A stretch of DNA of 7,346 nt, taken from assembly GCA_044449445.1 (NCBI GenBank), contig JBIOIA010000123.1, positions 1 through 7,346 of the forward strand, given 5' to 3'. A program made the position numbers and the translations under genes. This DNA is from DASXPG01 sp044449445. GTDB taxonomy: Bacteria > Gemmatimonadota > Gemmatimonadetes > Gemmatimonadales > JACORV01. The notes below the pieces were generated by a model. That model did not search any database, was not told the origin of the DNA, and worked only from the letters and a program-made list of their open reading frames with translations. Each line of letters opens with the position of its first letter. Positions within the stretch are counted from its first letter, which is position 1. Below are positions 6,368 through 7,346 of the stretch, piece after piece.

Positions 6368-7323
6368 GAAGCTCCCGGTGGTGCGTAGGCGATCGTCGTT
6401 CCCGCCTCGGACCGCATCGCGGCGGGCCCGTCTTTCAGCGCGGCGATCGCGGCCCGCGCGTGCGTGCGTTCCACGAACTGCAGCGCCGCCTCGACCTTCG
6501 GCCGCATGCTGCCCGCCCCCAGCTCCCTGGAGGCCAGCAGGGTCCGCGCCTCGGCGACGTCCATGCGCCGGATCAGCGTCGCGTGGTCCGTCCCGAAGTC
6601 CCGGTACACACCGGCGGCGTCGGTCAGGATCAGGAGGAGGTCGGCGCCCAGCCCTTCCGCAAGTATCGCCGCCGTGCGGTCCTTGTCCACGACCGCGTCC
6701 ACTCCTTCCCATCCCAGCCGCGGATCCCGGTAGACCGGAGGGCCGCCGCCGCCGGACGCGATGACGATCGTGCCGGCATCGACCAGCCGGCGCACTGCCG
6801 CCGCCTCCACGATCCCCAGCGGGATCGGGCTCGCCGCCAGCCGGCGCGGATGACCGCGTGCGTCCTTGGCGACGGCCACACCGCGCTGCTCCAGGCTGTT
6901 GCGGCGCCGCGCATCGAGCGGATGCCCGATCGGCTTGTCGGGACGGCGGAGCAGCGGGTCATGCTCGTCCACGATCGTCTGCGTGATGACCGTGATCACG
7001 TCACGCGCGACGCCGGCGCGTGCCAGGGCGTTCTGGAGCGACTGCTGGATCATGTAGCCGATCCAGCCGGCCGTCTCGGCGACCAGCACGCCCAGCGGCA
7101 TCGGTTCCACCTGGGCCGAGCTGATCTCGTTGCGCGCCAGCGCGTCGCCGACCTGGGGGCCGTTGCCGTGCACCACCGCGATCCGCCAGCCGGCCCGCGC
7201 CAGCTCGACCAGGGGGACCAGGCTCTCGCGAGTGTGCCGGAACTGGTTCGCGACGGTACCCGGCTCGTCCGCCGGCGACAGCGCGTTGCCGCCGAGCGCC
7301 ACCACCACTGTCCCGGGCGTCAC
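6364..7323 (-). CDS. arcC: Carbamate kinase
   Basis: Carbamate kinase reversibly transfers phosphate between carbamoyl phosphate and ADP, usually making ATP at the end of arginine deiminase, agmatine or purine-derived catabolic routes. The 319 residues are near the usual 310. Visible amino-acid-kinase motifs are VALGGNAL (8-15), VVHGNGPQVG (50-59), the carbamate kinase type KPIGHPL with Lys130, and IASGGGGPPV (188-197). Further motifs are VVDKDRTAAILAEGLGADLL with Lys214, LTDAAGVY (233-240) and GAGSMRPKVEAA with Lys276. The GTG start gives MTPGTVVVALGG; GTG codons five and six residues later are alternatives, and no clear ribosome site helps. Neither arginine deiminase nor a carbamoyltransferase is in the window, so the carbamoyl phosphate source is unknown. 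The stop overlaps sucC, an uncommon partner for this enzyme. An archaeal-type carbamoyl phosphate synthetase-like kinase is a less likely alternative. Confidence 0.93.
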   Translation of the reverse strand: MTPGTVVVALGGNALSPADEPGTVANQFRHTRESLVPLVELARAGWRIAVVHGNGPQVGDALARNEISSAQVEPMPLGVLVAETAGWIGYMIQQSLQNALARAGVARDVITVITQTIVDEHDPLLRRPDKPIGHPLDARRRNSLEQRGVAVAKDARGHPRRLAASPIPLGIVEAAAVRRLVDAGTIVIASGGGGPPVYRDPRLGWEGVDAVVDKDRTAAILAEGLGADLLLILTDAAGVYRDFGTDHATLIRRMDVAEARTLLASRELGAGSMRPKVEAALQFVERTHARAAIAALKDGPAAMRSEAGTTIAYAPPGAS

Positions 7324-7346
7324 GCAGCCATCCGGCCGGGCGGCAA
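7320..7346 (-). CDS. Probable C-terminal end of an upstream gene (cut by window edge)
   Basis: The minus strand from the window edge reads as LPPGRMAA followed by TGA, and that stop overlaps the carbamate kinase GTG start in the same GTGA form seen at other junctions here. This suggests another gene of the same operon ends here. Eight codons are too few to identify it, and random open frame is possible. Confidence 0.3.
   Translation of the reverse strand: MPPGRMAA

Noticed and set aside
5222..6712. An N-terminally extended SucC of 496 codons
   Set aside because: The extension is carbamate kinase sequence read in another frame. SucC homology begins exactly at MNLHEYQ.

Overview
The window is a compact, GC-rich bacterial chromosomal segment. 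Every gene I can support lies on the minus strand, so transcription runs from high to low coordinates. In transcription order it holds: the last codons of an unidentified gene, carbamate kinase, succinyl-CoA synthetase beta (sucC) and alpha (sucD), a PTS EIIA domain fused to a CBS pair, nucleoside diphosphate kinase (ndk), a DUF177/YceD protein, ribosomal protein L32 (rpmF), plsX, fabH and the first 98 codons of fabD. I saw no tRNA, rRNA, CRISPR array, insertion sequence or large repeat.

The organism is a free-living type of high-GC bacterium. Gene order and protein style (for example the DUF177 protein beginning MLRVALSEV and the SucD sequence) look most like Gemmatimonadota. I hold this with only moderate to low confidence, because it rests on recollection of family sequences and not on a search.

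The right part (about 3032-7323) is an energy and phosphoryl-transfer module. Carbamate kinase and succinyl-CoA synthetase both make ATP by substrate-level phosphorylation, and Ndk equilibrates NTP pools. Between sucD and ndk sits a 304-residue EIIA-CBS fusion with an intact candidate phospho-histidine but no PTS permease, HPr or EI in view. It is the least conventional gene here and a plausible regulator.

The left part (1-2990) is the widely conserved DUF177-rpmF-plsX-fabH-fabD cluster, linking a large-subunit ribosomal protein to phospholipid and fatty-acid initiation.

Packing is extreme. Five adjacent gene pairs, plus the inferred junction at the right edge, have start and stop codons overlapping by four bases or separated by one base. 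Six of ten genes appear to start with GTG. The only gap longer than 10 bases is the 41 bases between ndk and the DUF177 gene, which also marks the boundary between the two modules.
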